Origin: Pseudoxanthomonas dokdonensis
GTDB lineage: Bacteria > Pseudomonadota > Gammaproteobacteria > Xanthomonadales > Xanthomonadaceae
Direction of reading: 5' to 3'
Length of the DNA: 64,000 nt
NCBI RefSeq assembly: GCF_001431405.1
Contig: NZ_LDJL01000015.1
Location: forward strand, 111,628 to 175,627
In this document: positions 18,430 to 26,799 of the stretch, piece by piece
Numbering within the stretch: position 1 is the first letter of the stretch
Layout: each line of letters begins with the position of its first letter
Notes under the pieces: generated by a model
Databases searched by the model: none
Told to the model about the DNA's origin: nothing
Seen by the model: the letters and a program-made list of their open reading frames with translations, nothing else
Made by a program: the position numbers and the translations under genes

Positions 18430-20136
18430 TTATTTGGCCTGCGCGGCCTGCATCATCTTGTCGCGGTTGGCCTTGAACGGATTGCCGTCATACCAGTTGG
18501 GCCATTGATCGCCGGCAGCGATGACTTTGCCGACGCCATAGACGGCCTCGAGATCCTGGACGGTGCCGTCCAGCTTCCAGGTATCGGGGAAGTACTCATC
18601 GCTGGGGCTGTGGTAGTGGGTGGCATAGTCATCGGCCGCTGCCTTGCCAGCCGCCGCGCCGCCATCGACCAGGTCTTCGCCGCCATCGGTGTACAGCGCC
18701 GGTACCCCGGCCTTGGCGAAGTTGAAATGATCCGAGCGGAAGTAGAAGCCACTCTGCACCGAGCTTTCGCCGTGCAGGGTGCGGCCCTGTTCGGCGGCGA
18801 TCGGCTTGAGGATGTCTTCCAGCTGCGAGCTGCCAAAGCCGACCACGGTCATGTCCTTGGCCTTGCCGGCCACCGACATCGCATCGATATTGACCACGCC
18901 GGCGATCTTGTCGAGCGGGAAGGTCGGGTGGGCCACGTAGTACTTGGAGCCGAGCAGGCCGGATTCTTCCAGGGTCACCGCCAGGAACACCACCGAACGC
19001 TCGGGCTTCGGTTCCTGGTGGGCGAACGCGTCGGCGATTTCGAGGATGCCGGCGACGCCGGTGGCATTGTCGACCGCACCGTTGTAGATGTTGTCGCCGC
19101 TTTCACCCTCGTGCTTGCCCAGGTGATCCCAGTGCGCCATGTAGACCACGGCTTCGTCCTTGCGCGAAGTGCCGGGCAGCACGCCGACCACGTTGCGCGA
19201 TTTCTTTTCGGTGCTGGTGCTCTTCAGGTCCGCCGACAACGTAGCCTTCAGCGGTACCGGCTTGAAGCCGCGCTGGTTGGCGGCCTTGTACGAGGCTTCC
19301 AGGTCGATGCCGGCGGCCGAGAACAGGCGCTTGGCGGCATCGGCCGACAGCCAGCCCTGGATCGGCAGGCGCGGATCCGGATCGTCCTTGGCCGGCAGGT
19401 CGTACTGCGGGCCGGACCAGGAGTTCTTGACCACGTCCCAGCCGTAGCTGGCACCAGCAGTGTCGTGGACGATGAAGGCAGCGGCGGCGCCCTTGCGCGC
19501 GGCTTCCTCGAACTTGTAGGTCCAGCGACCGTAATAGGTCATCCGCTGGCCGTCGAACAGTTTCTGGTCGCCGACATGGAAGCCCGGATCGTTGACGAAC
19601 ATCACGACGGTCTTGCCCTTCCAGTCCTGGCCAGCGTAGTCGTTCCAGTCCTGCTCCGGTGCATCCACGCCGTAGCCGACGAAGACCACGTCGCTGGCGT
19701 CGATCTTGACTTCATTCTCGCCGGTGCGGGTGCCCATCACGTAGTCGCTGCCGAAAGCCAGATCCAGCGGTTTGCCGTTGACCTGCAGGTCCAGCGTGCT
19801 GTTGGCCTCGTCGGCGGTGGTCTCGACCATCGGCACGTCCTGGAAATAGCTGTCGCCATTGCCGGGTTGCAGGCCGGCGCGCTGCATCTGCGCCTGGATG
19901 TAGGCCACGGTCTTGTCTTCACCGGCCGAACCGGGACCGCGGCCTTCGAATTCGTCCGATGCCAGCGTCTTGACCAGCTCGGCGAAGTCAGCCTCGTTGA
20001 TGGCCGGGCTGAACGCATGGCCGGTGGCGACCGGCGCGGCGTCGGTGGAGGTGTCGGCGGCAGTTTCGGCCGCTTCGCGCTTGCACGCGGTCAGGGCGGT
20101 GGCAACGGCCAGCGCCAGCAGTAGCTTGCGGGACAT
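18430..20136 (-). CDS. M28-family aminopeptidase lipoprotein with PA domain
   Basis: 568 residues. Lipobox LTAC (Cys18) predicts a lipoprotein. A PA-type insert lies at about 110-290 (DVVFVGYGVDAP, GKTVVMFVNDPG, GAAAAFIVHDT). The M28 core shows all five zinc ligands in order: His in AHWDHLG, Asp in NGAVDNATG, Glu pair in TLEESGLLGS, Asp in NIDAMS and His in HYHSPSDE. It probably removes N-terminal residues from peptides at the cell envelope. Start ATG at 20136 begins a short basic n-region (MSRK). It is transcribed alone, with REP sequences behind it. Confidence 0.92.
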   Translation of the reverse strand: MSRKLLLALAVATALTACKREAAETAADTSTDAAPVATGHAFSPAINEADFAELVKTLASDEFEGRGPGSAGEDKTVAYIQAQMQRAGLQPGNGDSYFQDVPMVETTADEANSTLDLQVNGKPLDLAFGSDYVMGTRTGENEVKIDASDVVFVGYGVDAPEQDWNDYAGQDWKGKTVVMFVNDPGFHVGDQKLFDGQRMTYYGRWTYKFEEAARKGAAAAFIVHDTAGASYGWDVVKNSWSGPQYDLPAKDDPDPRLPIQGWLSADAAKRLFSAAGIDLEASYKAANQRGFKPVPLKATLSADLKSTSTEKKSRNVVGVLPGTSRKDEAVVYMAHWDHLGKHEGESGDNIYNGAVDNATGVAGILEIADAFAHQEPKPERSVVFLAVTLEESGLLGSKYYVAHPTFPLDKIAGVVNIDAMSVAGKAKDMTVVGFGSSQLEDILKPIAAEQGRTLHGESSVQSGFYFRSDHFNFAKAGVPALYTDGGEDLVDGGAAAGKAAADDYATHYHSPSDEYFPDTWKLDGTVQDLEAVYGVGKVIAAGDQWPNWYDGNPFKANRDKMMQAAQAK

Positions 20137-20281
20137 CGGGATTCCTTACGCTTTGGAATCCCCGATTCTATGCGATCCAGCCCGGCACGAAACCTGGTCG
20201 CGGAAGGACGCCGTGCCGGGCCGCGATGCGGCAAGGCCACCTGCGTGCCGGCAGATGGCACCCGCCGCAAAGGACGATCGC

Positions 20282-20944
20282 TCAGTCCTTGGGCGCGGTA
20301 TCGGTGTTGAACATGCGCGCGGTAGCGCCGGTGATCGGGCCGGTCTTGGCGCTTTCATGCACCAGCAGCGTTACCTCGCGCTCGAAAATCAGCGGGCCGT
20401 CGACCACCGCATGCGGTCCGATGATGATGCGCGGCACCCTGTTGACGCCGAAGTTGAAGCTGCCCTTGGGCTTTTCCACCTTCAGCTGGCCCTTGACGTG
20501 CGAATCGATGCCGATGGTGACGTCGCCGGTGACCGTCTGCACGTCGCCGCCGACCTCGGTAGCGACCAGGCCGATGCCACCGTTGACGTTGGAGACGTCG
20601 CGCTGCACCTGGGTGCCGCGGTCGAGGAAGATGCTGCCGTTGACGGCTTCGACGCCCCCGCTGATCCGGACATTGTTACCGGCCTTGATGCCGCCGTTGA
20701 CGGTGGTCAGCGAATCCAGCACCGCGTTGTCGGCAACATCGATGCCGCCATTGACCGTGGATGCGTCTTCGACATGCGCGCCGGCGCCGATATGGACGCT
20801 GCCGTTGACGGTCTCCAGATCGCCGTAGGTCTGGCCGGCGTCGGCGGTGACGGTGCCGTTGACCTTGGAGACATCATTGCTGGCCAGGGCCGGGCTGGCC
20901 ACCAGGGCCAGGGTCAGGAGCAACGCATTGCGTGAAGGGGTCAT
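20282..20944 (-). CDS. Exported VNG-repeat beta-helix protein, polymer-forming/bactofilin-like
   Basis: 220 residues. Signal peptide (MTPSRNALLL..., cleavage near ALA-SN), then a short repeat with VNG at about 19-residue spacing: KVNGTVTAD, TVNGSVHIG, TVNGGIDVA, TVNGGIKAG, AVNGSIFLD, NVNGGIGLV, TVTGDVTIG. Such right-handed beta-helix repeats resemble bactofilins, but the signal peptide is unusual for those cytosolic proteins. The C-terminus is non-repetitive (FGVNRVPRIIIGPHAVVDGP). Start at 20944 is set by GAGGAAG; the frame runs 45 codons further upstream without a site. Single gene, divergent from gpmI. Confidence 0.75.
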   Translation of the reverse strand: MTPSRNALLLTLALVASPALASNDVSKVNGTVTADAGQTYGDLETVNGSVHIGAGAHVEDASTVNGGIDVADNAVLDSLTTVNGGIKAGNNVRISGGVEAVNGSIFLDRGTQVQRDVSNVNGGIGLVATEVGGDVQTVTGDVTIGIDSHVKGQLKVEKPKGSFNFGVNRVPRIIIGPHAVVDGPLIFEREVTLLVHESAKTGPITGATARMFNTDTAPKD

Positions 20945-21045
20945 ATTGGCTTCCTCTGGTTCGCCTGTGTATGCCGTTGTGATGCCGGATCCGCGTGGAA
21001 GGTTTAAGCCGTTGCCGGCGAATACCGCTGGTCGCAACTGGTCTG

Positions 21046-21073
21046 CTGTCATCTGAGCACGCTTGGTTACAAT
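21046..21073 (+). promoter_or_regulatory. Putative sigma-70 promoter of gpmI-envC-ctpA
   Basis: CTGTCA (21046-21051), 16 bases, TACAAT (21068-21073). Transcription would start near 21080, giving a leader of about 27 bases before the GTG start. Confidence 0.45.
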
Positions 21074-21106
21074 CGACACCTGCCTGAAGTCACTGGAACC
21101 TTGCTC

Positions 21107-22663
21107 GTGTCCCCAACCTCCACGCCCGCCTCAACCCGCCCCAAGCCCGTGGTACTGCTGATCCTCGATGGCTGGGGACACCGCGAGGATCCGACCGACA
21201 ATGCGCTGGCCCAGGCGACCCTGCCGAACTGGCAGCGTCTGCTGTCGACCTGTCCGCACACCCTGATCCATACCGAAGGCCGCCACGTCGGCCTGCCGGA
21301 TGGACAGATGGGCAACTCCGAAGTGGGCCACATGAACCTGGGCGCCGGCCGCATCGTCTACCAGGACCTGACCCGGGTCGATGCCGCCATCGAGGACGGC
21401 AGCTTCTTCGACAACGCGGAACTGCTGGCGGCATGCCAGGCCGCGCGCCAGGGCAACCACACCCTGCATGTGTTTGGACTGCTGTCGCCGGGCGGAGTGC
21501 ACAGCCACGAACGGCATGTTTTCGCGATGCTGGAAATGGCCCATCGCCAGGGCGTGGCCAAGGTCCTGGTGCATGCGTTCCTTGACGGCCGCGATACCCC
21601 GCCGCGATCGGCCGAGTCCAGCCTGCGCGCACTGCAGGCGCTGTGCGACAAGCTCGGCAACTGCCGCATCGCCAGCGTCAGTGGCCGCTACTACGCGATG
21701 GACCGCGATCAGCGCTGGGACCGCCTGCACAAGGCCTGGGATGCGATTGTCGAGGGCCGCGCCGAGCATCACGCCGATGACGCGCTTGGCGCGTTGCAGG
21801 CGGCCTATGCACGCGACGAGAACGACGAGTTCGTGCTGCCGACCGTGATTGGCAGCCCGCAGCCGATGGCCGATGGCGACGCGGTGGTGTTCATGAACTT
21901 CCGCGCCGACCGTGCCCGCCAGATTACCGCGGCTTTCGTCAGCCCCGACTTCACCGGGTTCGAGGCGCGCCGGCCGGCGTTGTCGCGTTTCGTCTGCCTG
22001 ACCGAATACGACGCCAGACTGCCGGCGCCGGTGGCCTTTGGCCCGGACGATCTGCGCCAGACCCTGGGCGAGTTGCTGGCCGACAACGGCCTGACCCAGC
22101 TGCGTATCGCCGAAACCGAAAAATACGCGCACGTGACGTTCTTCTTCAGTGGCGGCCGCGAGGACGTGTTCAACGGCGAGGAGCGTATCCTGGTGCCCAG
22201 TCCCAAGGTCGCCACCTATGATCTGCAGCCGGAAATGAGCTGCCCGGAACTGACCGACAAGCTGGTCGCCGCGATCGACTCGGGCCGCTTCGATTGCATC
22301 ATCTGCAATATCGCCAACCCCGACATGGTCGGTCACAGCGGTGACCTGCAGGCGGCCATCCTCGCCGCGCAGGCGGTCGACGTAGCCATCGGCAAGGTCG
22401 AAGCAGCGGTGCGACAGGCGCATGGCGCGATGCTGATCACCGCTGATCACGGGAATCTCGAAATGATGCGCGATCCCGCCACCGGCCAGCCGCATACCGC
22501 CCACACCGTCGGTCCGGTGCCGTGCGTCTACGTCGGCGAGCGCCGCCTGGCCCTGCGCAGCGGTGGCGCCCTGCGCGATGTCGCGCCGACCTTGCTGGAC
22601 CTGCTCGGCATCGTGCAACCCGAAGCCATGACCGGTCGCAGCCTGATCAGCCCGGCGCAATGA
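21107..22663 (+). CDS. gpmI: 2,3-bisphosphoglycerate-independent phosphoglycerate mutase
   Basis: Interconverts 3- and 2-phosphoglycerate in glycolysis with two Mn ions. 518 residues; Asp21 in LILDGWG and phospho-acceptor Ser71 in QMGNSEVGH, then HAFLDGRDTPP, SGRYYAMDRD, NFRADRAR, FFSGGRE and the second metal-site motif ADHGNLE near 450. The GTG at 21107 is taken as start; a TTG two codons earlier (21101) is also possible since GGAA lies upstream of both. The stop overlaps the envC start (ATGATGA), so translation is coupled, as in the common gpmI-envC arrangement. Confidence 0.95.
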   Translation: MSPTSTPASTRPKPVVLLILDGWGHREDPTDNALAQATLPNWQRLLSTCPHTLIHTEGRHVGLPDGQMGNSEVGHMNLGAGRIVYQDLTRVDAAIEDGSFFDNAELLAACQAARQGNHTLHVFGLLSPGGVHSHERHVFAMLEMAHRQGVAKVLVHAFLDGRDTPPRSAESSLRALQALCDKLGNCRIASVSGRYYAMDRDQRWDRLHKAWDAIVEGRAEHHADDALGALQAAYARDENDEFVLPTVIGSPQPMADGDAVVFMNFRADRARQITAAFVSPDFTGFEARRPALSRFVCLTEYDARLPAPVAFGPDDLRQTLGELLADNGLTQLRIAETEKYAHVTFFFSGGREDVFNGEERILVPSPKVATYDLQPEMSCPELTDKLVAAIDSGRFDCIICNIANPDMVGHSGDLQAAILAAQAVDVAIGKVEAAVRQAHGAMLITADHGNLEMMRDPATGQPHTAHTVGPVPCVYVGERRLALRSGGALRDVAPTLLDLLGIVQPEAMTGRSLISPAQ

Positions 22664-23931
22664 TGAGGTTCGCCCGCGCGCTGGCCGTTGCACTGTTGTT
22701 GCTGGCATCGGCGGCGCCAGGCGACGGCGCGTGGGCGCAGGACAAGCGCAGTGCCGAAAAGAAACTCGAACGCGTGCGTGGCGAGCTGAAGACGATTTCG
22801 CAGGAACGGCGCAAAATCGAGGATCAACGCGGCGATGCTTCACGCCAGCTGCGCAAGGCCGACGAGCAGGTCGGCAAGACCAGCCGCAGCCTCACTGAAA
22901 CCGAAGCGGCGCTGCGTCGCGAAGAAGCCGCGCTGGCCGAACTGCAGGCGCGGCAGGCGGAGATGCGCAAGCGCATGGCCGGCGAACGCGAGCAACTGGC
23001 CACGCTGGTGCGCGCGGCTTACCTGATGGGCGACGATGCGGCGTTGAAAGTGCTGCTGTCGCAGGACCAGGTGGCCGATGCGCATCGCACCCTGACCTAC
23101 CATCGCTATCTGCAACGCGATGGCAGCCAGCGCATCCGCCAGTTGTCCACCGATCTGGCCGAAGCCGATGCCCTGCAGGAAGAGATCAGCCGGCGCCAGG
23201 CCGAGCTGCTGGCCAGCCGCGAGCAGCAGCGTGCCCAGGTCGCCAAGCTGGAAAGCGACCGCAAGGCGCGCGCCAGCCTGGTCGCCGAACTCGACCAGAA
23301 GTACCAGGATCGTGCCCAGCGCGAAAAAGCCCTCGGTCGTGATGCACGGTCGCTGGAGACACTGCTGGCCAACCTGCGCGCCGCCGCCGCCCGGGCCAAG
23401 GCCGAACAGCGCGCCGCGGCCAAGCGCGCCGCCGCCGAGCGGGCTGCCGCCGAGCGCGAACCCCGGCAGCAGGCCAGTGAGCCCGGCAGCGCCCCCAGGG
23501 TCGCCCGCAAGCCGCCGCCGCCGAAGGTCGCCACTGCACCGGCACTCAAGGTCGGCGGCCTGGGCTGGCCGCTGTCCGGCAACCTGCTGGCCGGCTACGG
23601 CGGCACGTTGCCCGACGGCCGCAAGAGTTCCGGAGTGATGATCGCCGCGCCGGCCGGCAGCACGGTCACCGCGGTCGCCGACGGCACGGTGGTGTTTTCC
23701 GAATGGATGACCGGCTATGGCCTGATCCTGATCGTCGACCATGGCAACGGCTACATGAGCCTGTACGCGCACAACGACAGCCTGTTGCGCGACGCCGGCG
23801 ACCAGGTCAAGCGCGGTGACGCGGTGGCCAAGGTCGGCAGTTCCGGAGCGCAGGGCATCAGCGCGCTGTATTTCGAGCTGCGCCTCAACGGCCAGCCGGT
23901 CAACCCGGCCTCGTGGCTGCAGCGGCGTTGA
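22660..23931 (+). CDS. envC: Murein hydrolase activator EnvC
   Basis: 423 residues. Signal peptide (cleavage near AWA-QD), a long coiled coil (about 30-285) with the typical R/E/Q/A pattern and an alanine/lysine-rich end (AKAEQRAAAKRAAAERAAAE), then a LytM domain (about 320-423). The LytM domain lacks the first zinc His (KSSGVMI instead of H-x-G-x-D), as in E. coli EnvC, which activates amidases AmiA/AmiB at the septum rather than cutting itself. The end ISALYFELRLNGQPVNPASWL is diagnostic. Start ATG at 22660 overlaps gpmI; ATG at 22663 is an alternative. Confidence 0.92.
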   Translation: MMRFARALAVALLLLASAAPGDGAWAQDKRSAEKKLERVRGELKTISQERRKIEDQRGDASRQLRKADEQVGKTSRSLTETEAALRREEAALAELQARQAEMRKRMAGEREQLATLVRAAYLMGDDAALKVLLSQDQVADAHRTLTYHRYLQRDGSQRIRQLSTDLAEADALQEEISRRQAELLASREQQRAQVAKLESDRKARASLVAELDQKYQDRAQREKALGRDARSLETLLANLRAAAARAKAEQRAAAKRAAAERAAAEREPRQQASEPGSAPRVARKPPPPKVATAPALKVGGLGWPLSGNLLAGYGGTLPDGRKSSGVMIAAPAGSTVTAVADGTVVFSEWMTGYGLILIVDHGNGYMSLYAHNDSLLRDAGDQVKRGDAVAKVGSSGAQGISALYFELRLNGQPVNPASWLQRR

Positions 23932-24036
23932 CCGCCGCGGCCGGCTTGAACATCCCCTTGCCCCGGCTTCGCGCATAATCGCTGGAACCTCGCGAGCTTT
24001 TCGCGGTCACTGGACACTCGGCAACTGGAGCCTTGC

Positions 24037-25398
24037 ATGCGTTTGCGTTATTCCCTGATGTTGGCCCTGGCGCTGGCGACCCCCGCGGCAATGGCCCAGC
24101 AACAAACGCCGCCGGCAGCGGATCAGGATTCGGCGACCGACGTCGAACCGGCGGATGACGCGCTGGACGATGTCGAGGTCGCCGCCAGCGACGATCCGGA
24201 TGCCGCCGAAACCACCACCTCGAAAGTGCCGCTGGATGAAATCCGCCGCTACGTGGCGGTGTTCAATGCGGTCAAGGAGGCCTATGTCGAACCGGTCGAT
24301 GACAGCAGGCTGATGCATTCGGCGATCCGCGGGTTGCTGCTGGATCTGGATCCGCACAGCACCTATTTCGACAAGGATGACGCCGAGGAATTCGACGAGC
24401 AGTCCAATGGCGCCTACGACGGCATCGGCGTCGAGCTGTTCCAGCAGCCGGACAACACGCTGAAGGTGGTCGCACCGATCGACGGCACTCCGGCCGCGCG
24501 CGCCGGCATCAAGTCCGGGGATCTGATCATCGCCATTGACGGCAAGCCGATCAGTGGCGAGGACGGCATGGAACCGTTGCGTGGCGAGCCGGGCAGCAAG
24601 CTGACCCTGAGCATCGTGCGCGAGGACAAGCCGAAGCCGTTCGATGTCACCCTGACCCGTGAAACCATCCGCCTGGCCAGCGTCCGCAGCAACCTGCTGG
24701 AACCGGGCTACGGCTATATACGCATCAGCGCGTTCCAGGCCGATACCGCGGCCGACTTCCAGAAGAACCTGGATACGCTGCAGGCCAAGGGCAAGTTGCG
24801 CGGGCTGGTGCTGGATCTGCGCAGCAATCCCGGCGGCCTGCTGCTGGCGGCGGTGCAGGTCGCCGACACGGTGCTGGACAAGGGCAATATCGTCTCCACC
24901 CGTGGCCGCATCGCGATCAGTGATTCAACCTTCGACGCGACCCCCGGTGATCGCCTGGGCGGCGCACCGATCGTGGTGCTGGTCGATGCCGGTTCGGCCA
25001 GTGCGTCGGAAGTGCTGGCCGGCGCGCTGCGCGACAACAAGCGCGCCCGCATCGTCGGCAGCCGCACCTTCGGCAAGGGCTCGGTGCAGACCGTGTTGCC
25101 GCTGGACAACGGCGACTCGGTCAAGCTCACCACCGCCCGCTACTACACTCCCAGCGGCCGTTCGATCCAGGCCAGTGGCATCGTGCCGGACGTGGTCCTG
25201 CATCCGGACGGCGTCGAGGCACCGGCGACCATCATCGACTACAGCGAAGCGACCCTGCCGGGGCACCTGAAAGGTGATGAGGAAGGTGCCGAGAACTACA
25301 CCAGCGGCGATGTGCTGGACGGCGAAAAGCCGATCGCTGAAGCACTGGCCGAGCTGAAGAAGATGGTCGCCGGCACCACGGTCAGCGCCAGCAAATAG
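24037..25398 (+). CDS. ctpA: C-terminal processing peptidase, S41 family
   Basis: 453 residues. Signal peptide (cleavage near AMA-QQ), an acidic linker, a helical segment (IRRYVAVFNAVKEAYVEPVD), a PDZ domain (about 130-205; GIGVELFQQPDNTLKVV, AGIKSGDLIIAIDG) and the S41 catalytic core with nucleophile in GSASASE near 320 and general-base Lys in RTFGKGSVQ near 348. The C-terminal motif YYTPSGRSIQASGIVPDV is typical. It acts in the periplasm on C-termini of envelope proteins. Start ATG has TGGAG ahead. It follows envC by about 105 bases, the arrangement seen in many proteobacteria. Confidence 0.94.
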   Translation: MRLRYSLMLALALATPAAMAQQQTPPAADQDSATDVEPADDALDDVEVAASDDPDAAETTTSKVPLDEIRRYVAVFNAVKEAYVEPVDDSRLMHSAIRGLLLDLDPHSTYFDKDDAEEFDEQSNGAYDGIGVELFQQPDNTLKVVAPIDGTPAARAGIKSGDLIIAIDGKPISGEDGMEPLRGEPGSKLTLSIVREDKPKPFDVTLTRETIRLASVRSNLLEPGYGYIRISAFQADTAADFQKNLDTLQAKGKLRGLVLDLRSNPGGLLLAAVQVADTVLDKGNIVSTRGRIAISDSTFDATPGDRLGGAPIVVLVDAGSASASEVLAGALRDNKRARIVGSRTFGKGSVQTVLPLDNGDSVKLTTARYYTPSGRSIQASGIVPDVVLHPDGVEAPATIIDYSEATLPGHLKGDEEGAENYTSGDVLDGEKPIAEALAELKKMVAGTTVSASK

Positions 25399-25410
25399 CC
25401 GCGCTGGAGA

Positions 25411-25731
25411 TCAGCGCGGCTTGCCCGGCAGCGGGAACGGTGTGACCACCTTCTCGCCGCTGGCCGCGTCGCGGATCACCGCCTGGCCTTTTTTCTCGAC
25501 TTCCTCGACGCGGATGATGCTCTGCATCGGCAGGTGCAGCACCTGGGTCGCGCCAAACTCATCGCGCAGGCGTTCCTCGGTCGGATCCACGACCAGGCCT
25601 TCGTGCACGTCGAACACCAGATCACTGACTTCGGTGAACCCCCACAGGCCGCTGGCGGCGACGTGGCGGGCATACAGCTCGTACACCTTGGTGTGGTTCA
25701 AAAACGAAATCTTGTAGAGCTTCTTGGCCAT
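25411..25731 (-). CDS. DUF1820 family protein
   Basis: 106 residues, no signal peptide or membrane segment. The start KLYKISFLNHTKVYELYARHV and the acidic middle GLVVDPTEERLRDEF are typical of DUF1820, a short conserved proteobacterial family of unknown function. The protein ends FPLPGKPR. It converges on ctpA with only 12 bases between stops, so there is no room for a separate terminator. A REP pair lies just upstream of its start. Confidence 0.88.
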   Translation of the reverse strand: MAKKLYKISFLNHTKVYELYARHVAASGLWGFTEVSDLVFDVHEGLVVDPTEERLRDEFGATQVLHLPMQSIIRVEEVEKKGQAVIRDAASGEKVVTPFPLPGKPR

Positions 25732-25759
25732 CCCGGCATTATAAATCGGCGGATGCCCC

Positions 25760-25864
25760 GTAGAGCGGAGCTTGCTCCGCTAAGGGAGCTTGCCCCGCTA
25801 CCCGAACAGCTGCCGCAGCCTAATCGCATGCTGACATGCCTCAGCGGAGCAAGCTCCGCTCTAC
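25760..25864. repeat. REP-like inverted pair (GTAG-type palindromes)
   Basis: GTAGAGCGGAGCTTGCTCCGCTA (25760-25782, plus) and GTAGAGCGGAGCTTGCTCCGCTG (25842-25864, minus) face each other, a BIME-like pair. A third, degenerate palindrome (GGGAGCTTGCCCCGCTA, 25785-25801) lies beside the left unit. It shares its head and stem design with 18276-18357. It fills the gap between the DUF1820 and rhomboid genes. Confidence 0.8.
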
Positions 25865-25884
25865 GGGGGCGAGGAACATCGCAC

Positions 25885-26577
25885 CTAGAATCCATGCCGC
25901 TTGCGCAGTTGCCGGGCGATGCGCGCCCGCGCCAGCAGCGCGTAGGTCACGCCGAACAGGAAACCGGCGATATGCGCCGACCAGGCCACCGCACCGAAGG
26001 CCGGACCGATGTAGGCAAACAGCACCTGCAGCAGCGCCCAGATCCCGATCAGCAGCGAGGCCGGCGCCTTGACGAATTCCAGGAACAGGCCCAGCGGCAG
26101 GACCACGCCGAGCTTGGCATTTGGAAACAGTGCCAGATACGCGCCAATCACCGCCGACACCGCGCCACTGGCGCCGATGATGACCGTGTCCGGGGTGCCG
26201 ATGCTGAGCGCGGCGGCGAAGTTGGCGACCGCGCCGCCGACCAGGAACAGGAACATGAAGCGCCACGGCCCCAGCGTGCGTTCGGCGGGCAGGCCGAAGA
26301 TCAGCAGGAACACCAGGTTGCCGAGCAGGTGGGCCCAGTCGGCATGCAGGAACAAGGCGGTGAACAGCCGCAGCAGGCGGCCATCATGCAGTTCCATCCA
26401 CCAGTGACCACGGGCCAGCGTGTCTCCGGTCAGCGCGCCCCAGCGGACCAGCAATTCCCCCTGCAACGCGGGTGAACGGGTATTGGCCCAGAGAAAAGCC
26501 AGCCACAGGACCACGAACAGCAACGGCGTGGCCCACCGTAATGGGGCCTTTTTGCGTGATGGCAATGAGACGAACAT
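25885..26577 (-). CDS. Rhomboid family intramembrane serine protease
   Basis: 230 residues with six to seven hydrophobic segments. Catalytic Ser137 in IIGASGAV and His202 in SAHIAGF form the dyad; the upstream His78-Ala-Asp-Trp-Ala-His83-x3-Asn87 (FLHADWAHLLGN) is the conserved HxxxxHxxxN of segment 2. The C-terminus is basic (RARIARQLRKRHGF). It should cleave single-pass membrane proteins within the bilayer; substrate unknown. The ATG at 26577 has a poor ribosome site (TTCCCGTC), but no other start fits before the first membrane segment. Confidence 0.9.
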   Translation of the reverse strand: MFVSLPSRKKAPLRWATPLLFVVLWLAFLWANTRSPALQGELLVRWGALTGDTLARGHWWMELHDGRLLRLFTALFLHADWAHLLGNLVFLLIFGLPAERTLGPWRFMFLFLVGGAVANFAAALSIGTPDTVIIGASGAVSAVIGAYLALFPNAKLGVVLPLGLFLEFVKAPASLLIGIWALLQVLFAYIGPAFGAVAWSAHIAGFLFGVTYALLARARIARQLRKRHGF

Positions 26578-26662
26578 GACGGGAATTTAACCGGTCGTGA
26601 GCCTGAAGCGGTGAAAGCACCTATTCATGTAACTGAAGTGGGAAACGGCAACCCGGTTGTTA

Positions 26663-26690
26663 TTGTTTGGTTAGAACGGATCGCTATACT
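26663..26690 (+). promoter_or_regulatory. Putative sigma-70 promoter of fadL-like gene
   Basis: TTGTTT (26663-26668), 16 bases, TATACT (26685-26690). The predicted start near 26697 gives a leader of about 100 bases before the ATG at 26800. Confidence 0.55.
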
Positions 26691-26799
26691 GCATACGGCA
26701 TCGTATGTCGGGAGGGGCTTCCGGCTGACGAGTGTGCTCTACCGCCAGTGTCCACAGAGGCACGGCGGTTTTTTCAACGTCTCCGGAGAGAACTACAAC

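Noticed and set aside
23946..23979. TTGAAC and CATAAT upstream of ctpA as a promoter.
   Set aside because: The spacing is 22 bases, outside the sigma-70 range, and ctpA may be read from the gpmI promoter.
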